A DNA stretch of 64,000 bases from Pleurodeles waltl (GCF_031143425.1 NC_090438.1:780033138-780097137); one strand, 5' to 3'. Shown: positions 12,005-23,078, numbered from the stretch's first letter. Notes: generated by a model not told the origin, from the sequence alone. A program made the numbers and translations.

Positions 12005-14690
12005 TGTAAGGAAATGCCTCCTTGGCATGGTTGCCCCCTGACTTTTTGCCTTTGCTGATGCTATGTTTACAATTGAAAGTGTGCTGAGGCCTGCTAACCA
12101 GGCCCCAGCACCAGTGTTCTTTCCCTAACCTGTACTTTTGTATCCACAATTGGCAGACCCTGGCATCCAGATAAGTCCCTTGTAACTGGTACTTCTAGTA
12201 CCAAGGGCCCTGATGCCAAGGAAGGTCTCTAAGGGCTGCAGCATGTCTTATGCCACCCTGGAGACCTCTCACTCAGCACAGACACACTGCTTGCCAGCTT
12301 GTGTGTGCTAGTGAGGACAAAACGAGTAAGTCGACATGGCACTCCCCTCAGGGTGCCATGCCAGCCTCTCACTGCCTATGCAGTATAGGTAAGACACCCC
12401 TCTAGCAGGCCTTACAGCCCTAAGGCAGGGTGCACTATACCATAGGTGAGGGTACCAGTGCATGAGCATGGTACCCCTACAGTGTCTAAACAAAACCTTA
12501 GACATTGTAAGTGCAGGGTAGCCATAAGAGTATATGGTCTGGGAGTCTGTCAAACACGAACTCCACAGCACCATAATGGCTACACTGAAAACTGGGAAGT
12601 TTGGTATCAAACTTCTCAGTACAATAAATGCACACTGAAGCCAGTGTACATTTTATTGCAAAATACACCACAGAGGGCACCTTAGAGGTGCCCCCTGAAA
12701 CTTAACCGACTGTCTGTGTAGGCTGACTAGTTCCAGCAGCCTGCCACACCAGAGACATGTTGCTGGCCCCATGGGGAGAGTGCCTTTGTCACTCTGAGGC
12801 CAGTAACAAAGCCTGCACTGGGTGGAGATGCTAACACCTCCCCCAGGCAGGAGCTGTGACACCTGGCGGTGAGCCTCAAAGGCTCACCCCTTTGTCACAG
12901 CCCAGCAGGGCACTCCAGCTTAGTGGAGTTGCCCGCCCCCTCCGGCCACGGCCCCCACTTTTGGCGGCAAGGCTGGAGGGAACAAAGAAAGCAAAAAGGA
13001 GGAGTCACTGGCCAGTCAGGACAGCCCCTAAGGTGTCCTGAGCTGAAGTGACTCTAACTTTTAGAAATCCTCCATCTTGCAGATGGAGGATTCCCCCAAT
13101 AGGGTTAGGATTGTGACCCCCTCCCCTTGGGAGGAGGCACAAAGAGGGTGTACCCACTCTCAGGGCTAGTAGCCATTGGCCACTAACCCCCCAGACCTAA
13201 ACACGCCCTTAAATTTAGTATTTAAGGGCTACCCTGAACCCTAGAAAATTAGATTCCTGCAACTACAAGAAGAAGGACTGCCTAGCTGAAAACCCCTGCA
13301 GAGGAAGACCAGAAGACGACAACTGCCTTGGCTCCAGAAACTCACCGGCCTGTCTCCTGCCTTCCAAAGATCCTGCTCCAGCGACGCCTTCCAAAGGGAC
13401 CAGCGACCTCGACATCCTCTGAGGACTGCCCCTGCTTCGAAAAGACAAGAAACTCCCGAGGACAGCGGACCTGCTCCAAGAAAAGCTGCAACTTTGTTTC
13501 CAGCAGCTTTAAAGAACCCTGCAAGCTCCCCGCAAGAAGCGTGAGACTTGCAACACTGCACCCGGCGACCCCGACTCGGCTGGTGGCGATCCAACACCTC
13601 AGGAGGGACCCCAGGACTACTCTAAGACTGTGAGTACAAAAACCTGTCCCCCCTGAGCCCCCACAGCGCCGCCTGCAGAGGGAATCCCGAGGCTTCCCCT
13701 GACCGCGACTCTTTGAATCCTAAGTCCCGACACCTGGGAGAGACCCTGCACCCGCAGCCCCCAGGACCTGAAGGACCGGACTTTCACTGGAGAAGTGACC
13801 CCCAGGAGTCCCTCTCCCTTGCCCAAGTGGAGGTTTCCCCGAGGAACCCCCCCCTTGCCTGCCTGCAGCGCTGAAGAGATCCCTAGATCTCCCATTGACT
13901 TCCATTACAAACCCGACGCTTGTTTCTACACTGCACCCGGCCGCCCCCGCGCTGCTGAGGGTGAAATTTCTGTGTGGGCTTGTGTCCCCCCCCGGTGCCC
14001 TACAAAACCCCCCTGGTCTGCCCTCCGAAGACGCGGGTACTTACCTGCAAGCAGACCGGAACCGGGGCACCCCCTTCTCTCCATTCTAGCCTATGTGTTT
14101 TGGGCACCACTTTGAACTCTGCACCTGACCGGCCCTGAGCTGCTGGTGTGGTGACTTTGGGGTTGCTTTGAACCCCCAACGGTGGGCTACCTTGGACCAA
14201 GAACTAAGCCCTGTAAGTGTCTTACTTACCTGGTTAACCTAACAAATACTTACCTCCCCTAGGAACTGTGAAAATTGCACTGTGTCCACTTTTAAAACAG
14301 CTATTTGTGAATAACTTGAAAAGTATACATGCAATTTTGATGATTTGAAGTTCCTAAAGTACTTACCTGCAATACCTTTCGAATGAGATATTACATGTAG
14401 AATTTGAACCTGTGGTTCTTAAAATAAACTAAGAAAAGATATTTTTCTATATAAAAACCTATTGGCTGGATTTGTCTCTGAGTGTGTGTACCTCATTTAT
14501 TGTCTATGTGTATGTACAACAAATGCTTAACACTACTCCTTGGATAAGCCTACTGCTCGACCACACTACCACAAAATAGAGCATTAGTATTATCTATTTT
14601 TACCACTATTTTACCTCTAAGGGGAACCCTTGGACTCTGTGCATGCTATTCCTTACTTTGAAATAGCACATACAGAGCCAACTTCCTACA
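12005..14690 (+). repeat. 3' LTR of element B
   Basis: This 2686-bp LTR runs TGTAAGG ... CTTCCTACA and is followed by the target duplication CTTAT. Short ORFs inside it recur in every LTR of the family and in both strands; they are not genes. Confidence 0.93.
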
Positions 14691-16590
14691 CTTATCAAAG
14701 GAGTAGTGTTAAGCATTTGTTGTACATACACACAGGCAATAAATGAGGAACACACACTCAGACAATTCCAGGCCAATAGGTTTTTGTATCGAAAAATATC
14801 TTTTCTTAGTTTATTTTAAGAACCACAGGTTCAAATTTTACATGTAATATCTCATTTGAAAGGTATTGCAGGTAAGTATTTTAGGAACTTTGAATCATTT
14901 CATTAGCATGTATACTTTTCACATAAAACACAATAAGCTGTTTTAAAAGTGGACACTTAGTGCAATTTTCACAGTTCCTGGGGGAGGTAAAGTAATGTTA
15001 GTTTTCACAGGTAAGTAAGTCACTTACAGGTTTCAGTTTTAGGTCCAAGGTAGCCCACCGTTGGGGGTTCAGAGCAACCCCAAAGTTACCACACCAGCAG
15101 CTCGGGGCCGGTCAGGTGCAGAGGTCAAAGAGGTGCCCAAAACGCATAGGCTTCAATGGAGAGAAGGGGATGCCCCGGTTCCAGTCTGCCAGCAGGTAGT
15201 ACCCGCGTCTTCGGAGGGCAGACCAGGGGGGGTTTTGTAGGGCACCGGGGGGGACACATGTCAGCACAAAAAGTACACCGTCAGCAGCGCGGGGGCGGCC
15301 GGGTGCAGTGTGCAAACACGCGTCGGGTTTGTAATGGTTTTCAATGAGAGATCAAGGGATCTCTTCAGCGTTGCAGGCAGGCAAGGGGGGGGCTCCTCGG
15401 GGTAGCCACCACCTGGGCAAGGGAGAGGGCCTCCTGGGGGTCACTCCTGCACAGGAGTTCCGTTTCTTTAGGTGCTGGGGGCTGCGGGTGCAGGGTCTTT
15501 TCCAGCCGTCGGGAAATGGAGTTCAGGCAGTCGCGGTCAGGGGGAGCCTCGGGATTCCCTCTGCAGGTGTCGCTGTGGGGGCTCAGGGGGGACAACTTTG
15601 GTTACTCACAGTCGTAGAGTCGCCGGAGGGTCCTCCCTGAAGCATTGGTTCTCCACCAGTCGAGTCGGGGCCGCCGGGTGCAGTGTTGCAAGTCTCACGC
15701 TGCTTGCGGGGAGTTGCAGGGGTCTTTAAATCTGCTCCTTGAAACAAAGTTGCAGTTCTTTTGGAGCAGTGCCGCTGTCCTCTGGAGTTTCTTGTCTTTC
15801 TTGAAGCAGGGCAGTCCTCAGAGGATTCAGAGGTCGCTGGTCCCTTGGAAAGCGTCGCTGGAGCAGGGTTCTTTGGAAGGCAGGAGACAGGCCGGTAGGA
15901 CTGGGGCCAAAGCAGTTGGTGTCTTCTGTTCTTCCTCTGCCGGGGTTTTTCAGCTCAGCAGTCTTCTTCTTCTTGTAGTTTCAGGAATCTAAAGTTTTAG
16001 GCTCAGGGGAGCCCTTAAATACTAAATTTAAGGGCGTGTTTAGGTCTGGGGGGTTAGTAGCCAATGGCTACTAGCCCTGAGGGTGGGTACACCCTCTTTG
16101 TGCCTCCTCCCAAGGGGAGGGGGTCACATCCCTAATCCTATTGGGGGAATCCTCCATCTGCAAGATGGAGGATTTCTAAAAGTTAGTCACCTCAGCTCAG
16201 GACACCTTAGGGGCTGTCCTGACTGGCCAGTGACTCCTCCTTGTTGTTTTCTTTGTTTCCTCCAGCCTTGCCGCCAAAAGTGGGGGCCGTGGCCGGAGGG
16301 GGCGGGCAACTCCACTAAGCTGGAGTGTCCTGCGATGCTGTGACAAAGGGGTGAGCCTTTGAGGCTCACCGCCAGGTGTTACAGCTCCTGCCTGGGGGAG
16401 GTGTTAGCATCTCCACCCAGTGCAGGCTTTGTTACTGGCCTCAGAGTGACAAAGGCACTCTCCCCATGGGGCCAGCAACATGTCTCTAGTGTGGCAGGCT
16501 GCTGGAACCTGTCAGCCTACACAGATAGTCGGTTAAGGTTTCAGGGGGCACCTCTAAGGTGCCCTCTGGGGTGTAGTTTACAATAAAATG
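14691..16590 (-). mobile_element. Minus-strand 5' LTR, right piece, truncated
   Basis: This resumes the minus LTR interrupted at 1547, starting with the duplicated CTTAT, and runs backwards through U5, R and most of U3. It stops near 16590 at the segment corresponding to about 640 bases from the LTR start. The first 640 or so bases of this LTR are missing, replaced by a short C-rich junction and a plus-strand LTR half. Confidence 0.88.
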
Positions 16591-16600
16591 TACCCCCCAC

Positions 16601-17644
16601 CCCCTGGCCCCCACAGCGACGCCTGCAGAGGGAATCCTGAGGCTCCCTCTGACCGCGACTGCCTGCTTCACAGATCCCGAACCTGGAAAAGACTCTGCAC
16701 CCGCAGCCCCCAGGACCTGAAGTATCGGAACTCCAGTGCAGGAGTGACCCCCAGGAGGCCCTCTCCCTTGCCCTGGTGGTGGCTACCCCGAGGAGCCCCC
16801 CCCCCCCCCCCCCCTTGGCTGCCTGCATCGCTGAAGAGACCCCTTGGTCTCCCATTGATTCCAATTGAAAACCCGACTTGTGTTTGCACACTGCACCCGG
16901 CCGCCCCCGTGCTGCTGAGGGTGTACTTTCTGTGCTAACTTGTGTCCCCCCCGGTGCCCTACAAAACCCCCCTGGTCTGCCCTCCGAGGACGCGGGTACT
17001 TACCTGCTGGCAGACTGGAACCGGGGCACCCCCTTCTCCATTGAAACCTATGTGTTTTGGGCACCACTTTGAACTCTGCACCTGACCGGCCCTGAGCTGC
17101 TGGTGTGGTAACTTTGGGGTTGCTCTGAACCTCCAACGGTGGGCTACCTTGGACCCAAACTTGAACCCCGTAGGTGGTTTACTTACCTGCAAGAACTAAC
17201 AATTACTTACCTCCCCTAGGAACTGTGAAAATTGCACTGTCTAGTTTTAAAATAGCTATATGTATTTTATTTGAAAAGTATATATGCTATTGTGATTATT
17301 CAAAGTTCCTAAAGTACTTACCTGCAATACCTTTCATGCAAAGTATTACATGTAAAATTTGAACCTGTGGTTCTTAAAATAAACTAAGAAAATATATTTT
17401 TCGATACAAAAACCTATTGGCCTGGAATTGTCTCTGAGTGTGTGTTCCTCATTTATTGCTTGTGTATGTACAACAAATGCTTAACACTACTCCTTTGATA
17501 AGCCTACTGCTCGACCACACTACCACAAAATAGAGCATTAGTATTATCTCTTTTTGCCACCATCTTACCTCTAAGGGGAACCCTTGGACTCTGTGCATAC
17601 TATTCCTTACTTTGAAATAGTGCATACAGAGCCACCTTCCTACA
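16601..17644 (+). mobile_element. Plus-strand LTR 3' half, joined head-to-head to the minus LTR
   Basis: From CCCCCACAGCGACGCCTGCAG to CTTCCTACA at 17644 this matches the last 1050 or so bases of the LTR in plus orientation. A C-rich stretch of about 13 bases (16587-16600) joins it to the opposite-strand LTR. The result is an inverted, incomplete LTR pair. Confidence 0.85.
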
Positions 17645-19300
17645 ACATCCATAAAGAGACTGGCAGAATAATTAGTGCACCTCCTCTACAGACCAAGAGA
17701 AAGCTGGCCCTTCAAGAACATTTAGACACTGCTCCACCACCAGCAAAGATTTCTAAACAGAAGAAGCCATTACTCATCCATACTTCTCCCCCCCCTTCAC
17801 CGCCGCTTTCTTTTTTCGCCACCATCCACTAGCCCACCACGTTTGCCTTCAACAACTCATTCAAAATATTCTCATGGTGATACGGTTGATCCTTTGGATC
17901 TCTACGATCCAGATCCCATTCGTGACAATGACCCAGACTTATACACTTATAAGCCTTCTCCACCAGAAGCCACTACTGCATACACACAGGTTATTTCCAG
18001 GGCAGCAGCGTACCATGGGGTGCTTATGCCCACTGAACCCCTAGATGAGGATTTTCTCTTTAACACATTATTCTCCACGCACTCAAAATATCAATGCCTT
18101 CCAGTGCTACCTGGCATGATTAAACATGCAGATCAAATATTCAGTGAGCCAGTCAAAGTTAGGGTTATAACACCACTCACTGATTAAAAGAAATATAAAC
18201 CTGCTCTTATAGACCCTGATAATATTGCCCACCAAGTTCCTCCAGACTCAGTAGTAGTGAGTGCTGCTAGAAAGATGGCTAATAGCCAGTCGGTAGGGGA
18301 TGCACCTCTCCCTGACAAGGAGAGTAGAACATTTGATGATGCTGGCAAGAGGGTAGCAACACAGGCTGCCAACCAAGGGCGAATTGCAAAATCTCAAGCC
18401 TTGCTAGCAAGATATGATAGAGCCCACAGGGACAAGATGCTGGAACTCCTACAACACCTCCCAAAAGATCACTAAAAAAGGGCACAACAGATTGTGGAAG
18501 AGGGTCAGGCCACTAGTAACAATCAAATACGGTCTGCCCTTGATGCTGCAGATACAACAGCTAGAAGCGTGAATACTGCCATTACTGTAAACAAGAAATA
18601 AAGCAGGTATTGCTGAATATGCCTTTTAATATAAAGCACCGGTTTGGCCCTGAAGTCGACACGGCCATAGAAAAGGGAGCCTTATACACAACACCCTATA
18701 GAGGCTCCTTTCGCAGACAATTCAGAGGAGGATTCAAGCCAAAATCCACAGAGGCTTCTACCTCCCAGGCAAAACAAGGTCAACAACAGTACCAGAGAGA
18801 GGGATTTAGAGGGTCTTAAAGAGGACAATACTTTAGAACTAGAGGCAAGTTCCAGACTTCAAAACAAGCCACTACCCCATCTAAACAGTGACTTATTTAC
18901 CCTCCCTCAACCCCACACACCACCTGTGGGGAGCAGACTGCAGCAGTTCCACTCCCAATGGCAAATATTACCACAGATCAATGGGTATTGTCAATTATCA
19001 GCAATGGCTATTAGCTAGAATTGATTTCTTACCCCCCCCCCCACCACCACCACCATATCACAAATTGTCCCCAGAACACAATGTTCTGATACAACAAGAA
19101 GTACAATCGCTACTATTCAGACAGGCAATGGAATTGGTCCCACATTCTCAACAAGGCACAGGAGTATACTCCCTATACTTCCTCATTCCCAATAGGGATG
19201 GCACTCTTTACATGGTAAGTCTTTCAGTTCTCCATCCGCACACTAAAACATCTTATCCCACAGCAAGCAAAGGACATTTGATTATTTTGGGTTTTGGTTT
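17645..19300 (+). pseudogene. Decayed DIRS-type retrotransposon fragment (gag and start of RT)
   Basis: Frames from about 17640 to 18475 read as one Gag-like protein interrupted by a stop at 18185. The segment RKMANSQSVGDAPLPDKES ... GRIAKSQALLARYDRAH (18270-18430) and the basic FRRQFRGGFK stretch (18705-18740) are what I associate with Gag of vertebrate DIRS elements. A reverse transcriptase start follows, with QQEVQSLLFRQAMELVP (about 19096-19145) and QGTGVYSLYFLIPNRDGT (about 19155-19205). It is then cut off near 19260-19300 where another repeat begins. There are no ends, no tyrosine recombinase and several frameshifts, so it is a relic. DIRS assignment is from recalled family motifs, not a search. 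Confidence 0.7.
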
Positions 19301-20663
19301 TTACATTTGGGCCATGAGAGCTTGGTTAAATCTCAATCGTCCCACTTGGAATGGTGAGGGCTGCACTTTATGGACTTTGGGACGCTGCCATGTAGAAAAA
19401 TCCGCAAGACCTAGACACATCTGAAAACTAAACATCTGGGTGATTCCAGGGTGGTGTACTTCACATGCACCCAGCACCATTTTCTTACCCACAAAGCCCT
19501 GCAAACCTCATACTTTGCTGGAAATCACACATTTTTCCAACATTTTTGTGATGGAACCTTCTGGAATCTGCAGGAATCCACAAAATTCCTTCCACCCAGC
19601 ACTGTCATCTATACCAATATAAAAATTCTGCCCCACTTGTCAGCCTAAAAATGTTATTTTTAAACTGCCCTTTTGGACCCGCTTAGGTTCCCCCTCAATT
19701 TCGACATGTTTTTGGCTCTTCCCTGTCACAGGTACTTGGCCCACCTACACAAGTGAGGTATCCTTTTTACTGGGAGACTGAGGGGAACATTGGGTGGTAG
19801 GAAATGTATCCCGGTGCGGTGATCCCACACAGAAATGTGGGGGGAAATTATTATTATTTTTTTTTTTTTAAGCTAAATGTACGGTTTTCTGACGATTCTG
19901 GGTAAGAAAACATTGGGGTGAATCCACGCAAGTCACACCTCCCTGGACTCCCTCGGGTGTCTAGTTTCCAGAAATGTCTGAGTTTGGTGGGTTTCCCGGG
20001 ATGGCTGCTGAGCCCAGGACCAAAAACGCAGGTGAGCCCCAACTCGCGCCCCCCTTCCCCCCAGAAGAGTCCAGCAGACGCAACAGTATATTGCTTTAAA
20101 AAATCTGACATCGCAGGAAAAAGTTAGAGTAAAACATGGAGAAAAATGACTTTCTTTTCACATCAATGTTAATAGTTTTTTATTTCAGATGTTATTTTCT
20201 GTAGGAAAACCTTGTAGGATCTACACAAATGACCCCTTGGTGAATTCAGAATGTCTAATTTTCAGTAATGTTTAGCTTTCTGGGATCCAGCATTGGTCTC
20301 TTGCCCATTTCTGTCACTAACTAGAAGGAGGCTGAAAGCACAAAAAATAGTAAAAATGGGGTATGTCCCAGTAAAATGCCAAATTTGTGCTGAAACTTGG
20401 GTTTTCCGATTCAAGTCTGCCTGTTCCTGAAAGCTGGGAAGATAGGGATTTTAGCACTGCAAACCCTTTGTTGTTGCCATTTTCAAGGGAAAAACCACAA
20501 GCCCTCTTCTGCAGCCCTTTTTCCCATTTAAAAAAAAAAACGGAATTTTCGCTGTATTTTGGCTAATTTCGTGGTCTCCTTCAGGGGAACCTGCAAAGTC
20601 TGGGTACCTCTAGAATCCCTAGGATGTTGGGGAAATAAAGGATGCAAAATTGCCATGTGTAGC
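19300..20663 (+). repeat. Unclassified interspersed repeat, left part (target of element A)
   Basis: This non-coding sequence carries phrases I associate with a very common amphibian interspersed repeat (CATCTGGGTGATTCCAGGG, CACAAGTGAGGTATCC, GTCTAGTTTCCAGAAATG). I do not know its class. The same repeat appears to continue after element A at 31109, so element A lies inside it. No gene is seen. Confidence 0.5.
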
Positions 20664-20993
20664 TGTAAGGAAATGCCTCCTTGGCATGGTTGCCCCCTGA
20701 CTTTTTGCCTTTGCTGATGCTATGTTTACAATTGAAAGTGTGCTGAGGCCTGCTAACCAGGCCCCAGCACCAGTGTTCTTTCCCTAACCTGTACTTTTGT
20801 ATCCACAATTGGCAGACCCTGGCATCCAGATAAGTCCCTTGTAACTGGTACTTCTAGTACCAAGGGCCCTGATGCCAAGGAAGGTCTCTAAGGGATGCAG
20901 CATGTCTTATGCCACCCTGGAGACCTCTCACTCAGCACAGACACACTGCTTGCCAGCTTGTGTGTGCTAGTGAGGACAAAACGAGTAAGTCGA

Positions 20994-21019
20994 CATGGCA
21001 CTCCCCTCAGGGTGCCATG
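20994..21019. repeat. U3 inverted repeat 1 (CATGGCAC / GTGCCATG)
   Basis: Eight-base arms enclose a loop of about 10 bases. In the older LTR at 35164-35195 the arms extend to GGCATGGCACTC / GAGTGCCATGCC, still perfectly paired. Confidence 0.75.
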
Positions 21020-21108
21020 CCAGCCTCTCACTGCCTATGCAGTATAGGTAAGACACCCCTCTAGCAGGCCTTACAGCCCTAAGGCAGGGTGCACTATACC
21101 ATAGGTGA

Positions 21109-21135
21109 GGGTACCAGTGCATGAGCATGGTACCC
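21109..21135. repeat. U3 inverted repeat 2 with ATGA tetraloop
   Basis: Arms GGGTACCA / TGGTACCC, an inner pair TGC / GCA, and loop ATGA. In the older LTRs near 35279 and 55010 (opposite strand) the outer arms read GGGCATA / TATGCCC, inner GTGC / GCAC, with the same ATGA loop. In the still older LTR near 58563 the arms are GGCATATGTGC / GCACATATGCC. Both arms changed together while pairing was kept. Confidence 0.75.
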
Positions 21136-21254
21136 CTACAGTGTCTAAACAAAACCTTAGACATTGTAAGTGCAGGGTAGCCATAAGAGTATATGGTCTG
21201 GGAGTCTGTCAAACACGAACTCCACAGCACCATAATGGCTACACTGAAAACTGG

Positions 21255-21274
21255 GAAGTTTGGTATCAAACTTC
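21255..21274. repeat. U3 inverted repeat 3 (GAAGTTTG / CAAACTTC)
   Basis: Eight-base perfect arms enclose the tetraloop GTAT. It is present in all the young LTRs (e.g. 2145, 12597, 29010) and the 35430 copy, and decayed on one arm in the old LTR near 48010. Confidence 0.75.
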
Positions 21275-21333
21275 TCAGCACAATAAATGCACACTGATGC
21301 CAGTGTACATTTTATTGTAAAATACACCACAGA

Positions 21334-21352
21334 GGGCACCTTAGAGGTGCCC
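21334..21352. repeat. U3 inverted repeat 4 (GGGCACC / GGTGCCC)
   Basis: Seven-base arms with loop TTAGA. At 35503-35521 and 63979-63997 (opposite strand) the arms are GGGCATC / GATGCCC with the same loop, a paired C-G to T-A replacement. Confidence 0.75.
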
Positions 21353-21527
21353 CCTGAAACTTAACCGACTATCTGTGTAGGCTGACTAGTTCTAGCAGCC
21401 TGCCACAAACCGAGACATGTTGCTGGCCCCATGGGGAGAGTGCCTTTGTCACTCTGAGGCCAGTAACAAAGCCTGCACTGGGTGGAGATGCTAACACCTC
21501 TCCCAGGCAGGAATTGTCACACCTGGC

Positions 21528-21548
21528 GGTGAGCCTCAAAGGCTCACC
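21528..21548. repeat. U3 inverted repeat 5 (GGTGAGCCT / AGGCTCACC)
   Basis: Nine-base perfect arms with loop CAA. It is also present in the LTRs at 5105, 12869, 16355 and 43480. Confidence 0.75.
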
Positions 21549-21723
21549 TCCTTTGTGCCAACCCAGCAGGACACTCCAGCTAGTGGAGTTGCCCGCCCCC
21601 TCCGGCCAGGCCCCACTTTTGGCGGCAAGGCCGGAGAAAATAATGAGAATAACAAGGAGGAGTCACTGGCCAGTCAGGACAGCCCCTAAGGTGTCCTGAG
21701 CTGAGGTGACTCTAACTTTTAGA

Positions 21724-21750
21724 AATCCTCCATCTTGCAGATGGAGGATT
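21724..21750. repeat. U3 inverted repeat 6 (AATCCTCCATCT / AGATGGAGGATT)
   Basis: Twelve-base perfect arms with a three-base loop TGC. It is kept in all young LTRs and decays by single mismatches in older ones (35897, 54390). Confidence 0.8.
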
Positions 21751-21824
21751 CCCCCAATAGGGTTAGGATTGTGACCCCCTCCCCTTGGGAGGAGGCACAA
21801 AGAGGGTGTACCCACCCTCAGGGC

Positions 21825-21843
21825 TAGTAGCCATTGGCTACTA
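21825..21843. repeat. U3 inverted repeat 7 (TAGTAGCCA / TGGCTACTA)
   Basis: A near-perfect palindrome. In the LTRs near 35998 and 54287 the outer pair is C and G instead of T and A (CAGTAGCC ... GGCTACTG), another compensated change. Confidence 0.75.
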
Positions 21844-21863
21844 ACCCCCCAGACCTAAACACG

Positions 21864-21886
21864 CCCTTAAATTTAGTATTTAAGGG
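21864..21886. promoter_or_regulatory. U3 inverted repeat 8 containing a TATA-like core
   Basis: Arms CCCTTAAAT / ATTTAAGGG with loop TTAGT; the right arm includes TATTTAAG, the best TATA-box candidate of the LTR. In other subfamilies both arms are one base shorter (CCCTAAAT / ATTTAGGG at 36040) or begin CCCC / end GGGG (43129, 54247). The loops vary freely (CCAGT, ACAGA, ACTCA, ACTAA). Promoter role is inferred. Confidence 0.6.
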
Positions 21887-22284
21887 CTACCCTGAACCCT
21901 AGAAAATTAGATTCCTGCAACAAGAAGAAGGACTGCCCAGCTGAAAACCCCTGCAGCGGAAGACCAGAAGACGACAACTGCCTTGGCTCCAGAGACTCAC
22001 CGGCCTGTCTCCTGCCTTCCAAAGATCCTGCTCCAGCGACGCCTTCCGAAGGGACCAGCGACCTCGACATCCTCTGAGGACTGCCCCTGCTTCGAAAAGA
22101 CAAGAAACTCCCGAGGACAGCGGACCTGCTCCAAGAAAAGCTGCAACTTTGTTTCCAGCAGCTTTAAAGAACCCTGCAAGTTCCCCGCAAGAAGCGTGAG
22201 ACTTGCAACACTGCACCCGGCGACCCCGACTCGACTGGTGGAGATCCGACGCCTCAGGAGGGACCCCAGGACTACTCTGATACT

Positions 22285-22290
22285 GTGAGT
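22285..22290 (+). promoter_or_regulatory. Splice-donor-like site in LTR
   Basis: ACTGTGAGTA fits a vertebrate 5' splice site and lies downstream of the presumed transcription start. The same motif occurs in the other young LTRs (e.g. 5865, 13629, 30041). Use of this site is not shown. Confidence 0.35.
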
Positions 22291-23078
22291 ACCAAAACCT
22301 GTCCCCCCTGAGCCCCCACAGCGCCGCCTGCAGAGGGAATCCCGAGGCTTCCCCTGACCACGACTCTTTGAATCTAAAGTCCCGACGCCTGGGAGAGACC
22401 CTGCACCCGCAGCCCCCAGGACCTGAAGGACCGGACTTTCACTGGAGAAGCGACCCCCAGGAGTCCCTCTCCCTTGCCCAAGTGGAGGTTTCCCCGAGGA
22501 ACCCCCCCCTTGCCTGCCTGCAGCGCTGAAGAGATCCCGAGATCTCTCATAGACTAACATTGCGAACCCGACGCTTGTTCCTACACTGCACCCGGCCGCC
22601 CCCGCGCCGCTGAGGGTGAAATTTCTGTGTGGACTTGTGTCCCCCCCGGTGCCCTACAAAACCCCCCTGGTCTGCCCTCCGAAGACGCGGGTACTTACCT
22701 GCAAGCAGACCGGAACCGGGGCACCCCCTTCTCTCCATTCTAGCCTATGTGTTTTGGGCACCACTTTGAACTCTGCACCTGACCGGCCCTGAGCTGCTGG
22801 TGTGGTGACTTTGGGGTTGCTCTGAACCCCCAACGGTGGGCTACCTTGGACCAAGAACTGAACCCTGTAAGTGTCTTACTTACCTGGTAAAACTAATCAA
22901 AACTTACCTCCCCTAGGAACTGTGAAAATTGCACTAAGTGTCCACTTTTAAAACAGCTATTTGTCAATAACTTGAAAAGTATACATGCAATTTTGATGAT
23001 TTGAAGTTCCTAAAGTACTTACCTGCAATACCTTTCGAATGAGATATTACATGTAGAATTTGAACCTGTGGTTCTTAA

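Larger units (their letters stand above)
1548..14690 (+). mobile_element. Full-length Gmr1-like LTR retrotransposon, element B (with nested solo LTR)
   Basis: This is a complete element. Its 5' LTR is 1548-6928 (interrupted by a solo LTR at 2179-4867), the internal region is 6929-12004, and the 3' LTR is 12005-14690. The flanking duplication CTTAT (1543-1547 and 14691-14695) proves a single insertion into an older minus-strand LTR. Without the nested LTR and its duplicated bases it is about 10.45 kb, the same as element A. The domain order gag, protease, integrase, reverse transcriptase, RNase H marks it as Gmr1-like (a Ty3/gypsy lineage with Ty1/copia-like pol order). Its coding region is broken once, near 8945. 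Confidence 0.93.

Noticed and set aside
1548..14690. CRISPR array or satellite from the repeated blocks
   Set aside because: The repeats are 2.7 kb LTRs bounded by 5-bp TSDs, not short spaced repeats or a tandem satellite.
21997..22560. 187-codon minus frame in the LTR of element A
   Set aside because: It is antisense to the GC-rich R region and split into shorter frames in the other LTRs; no start context or similarity is recognised.
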